Part shown: positions 12,881 through 13,095 of the stretch, piece after piece
How the letters are laid out: every line of letters begins with the position of its first letter
How positions within the stretch are numbered: the first letter of the stretch is position 1
NCBI GenBank assembly: GCA_024234575.1
Contig: JACKOB010000010.1
Coordinates: 1-13,095, forward strand
Direction of reading: 5' to 3'
DNA length: 13,095 nucleotides
DNA from: Hahellaceae bacterium
Lineage (GTDB): Bacteria > Pseudomonadota > Gammaproteobacteria > Pseudomonadales > Oleiphilaceae
Translations under genes and position numbers: made by a program
The notes under the pieces: generated by a model
The model's database searches: none
What the model was told of the DNA's origin: nothing
The model's input: the letters and a program-made list of their open reading frames with translations, nothing else

Positions 12881-13095
12881 TCGTGTCATTGGGAAGCTGG
12901 GAGCTAACTTCTCAAAAATGACAATTTTTGATCAAGACAACAACAGCGCTCTCCTATTTTATGAAATTTTAGTGGTGAATTATTGAGCTGTTGAGAGGCG
13001 CAGAGGAATAGGATTCGCATGGCTAAATGGTTAGATTTTGATGTAACACTTGAGGTAACATTGTTATTTTTTAATATTAAATAAACATAGTAAAA

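Larger units (their letters stand above)
12560..13095. other. Non-coding region with repeats upstream of the DUF4143 gene
   Basis: No convincing gene was found in this 536-bp, A+T-rich stretch. It contains duplicated 23-bp repeats, TGTCGAT boxes and an 11-bp inverted repeat (listed separately), and a CAAAAAT/ATTTTTG hairpin around 12913-12930. A 21-codon ORF at 13019-13084 (+) begins with a good AGGA-type site but matches nothing I recognise. The region probably carries the promoter and operators of the DUF4143 gene. Confidence 0.5.

Noticed and set aside
13019..13084. 21-codon ORF (+) with an AGGA site upstream
   Set aside because: Too short and without recognisable similarity; an in-frame stop lies just upstream, so it is not the end of a larger gene.

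Overview
The window is a stretch of a bacterial defence island. Protein resemblances recalled from memory point to a proteobacterium, probably a gammaproteobacterium of moderate G+C; this is inference, since no housekeeping gene is present. Apart from the recombinase genes at the left end, every supported gene lies on the minus strand, so the island reads from right to left.

Layout from left to right. (1) Positions 3-919 (+): the catalytic part of a tyrosine integrase, cut by the window edge, and a small companion resembling an integrase core-binding domain, followed by a composite hairpin (962-997). (2) Positions 1063-4663 (-): a complete ABC three-component (ABC-3C) conflict system: a nuclease-like effector with a putative C-terminal sensor region, a middle component and a DUF3732 ABC ATPase with a Rad50-like CxxC hook. 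The genes overlap by ATGA junctions. (3) Positions 4664-4862: a scar containing the first codons of a PHP-domain gene joined to the last codons of a type I specificity gene (hsdS). (4) Positions 4863-10905 (-): a three-gene operon: MmeI-like DNA methyltransferase with no visible nuclease motif, SF2 helicase, and GIY-YIG/T5orf172-type protein. It looks like a restriction-modification system with modification, motor and nuclease on separate proteins. (5) Positions 10906-11323: a second scar with a C-terminal piece of a HTH_17-like gene, the end of a winged-helix protein and the first 18 codons of hsdM. (6) Positions 11324-12559 (-): an AAA_14/DUF4143 ATPase. (7) Positions 12560-13095: non-coding DNA with 23-bp tandem repeats duplicated 250 bp apart, phased TGTCGAT boxes and an 11-bp inverted repeat.

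The most informative pattern is that an hsdM start and an hsdS end, in the same orientation, lie on either side of the methyltransferase-helicase-GIY-YIG operon. The simplest reading is that this operon replaced the core of an older type I restriction locus, leaving its edges and the ABC-3C operon behind. I know of no formal name for the three-gene operon; it and the replacement scar are the best candidates for something under-described here.
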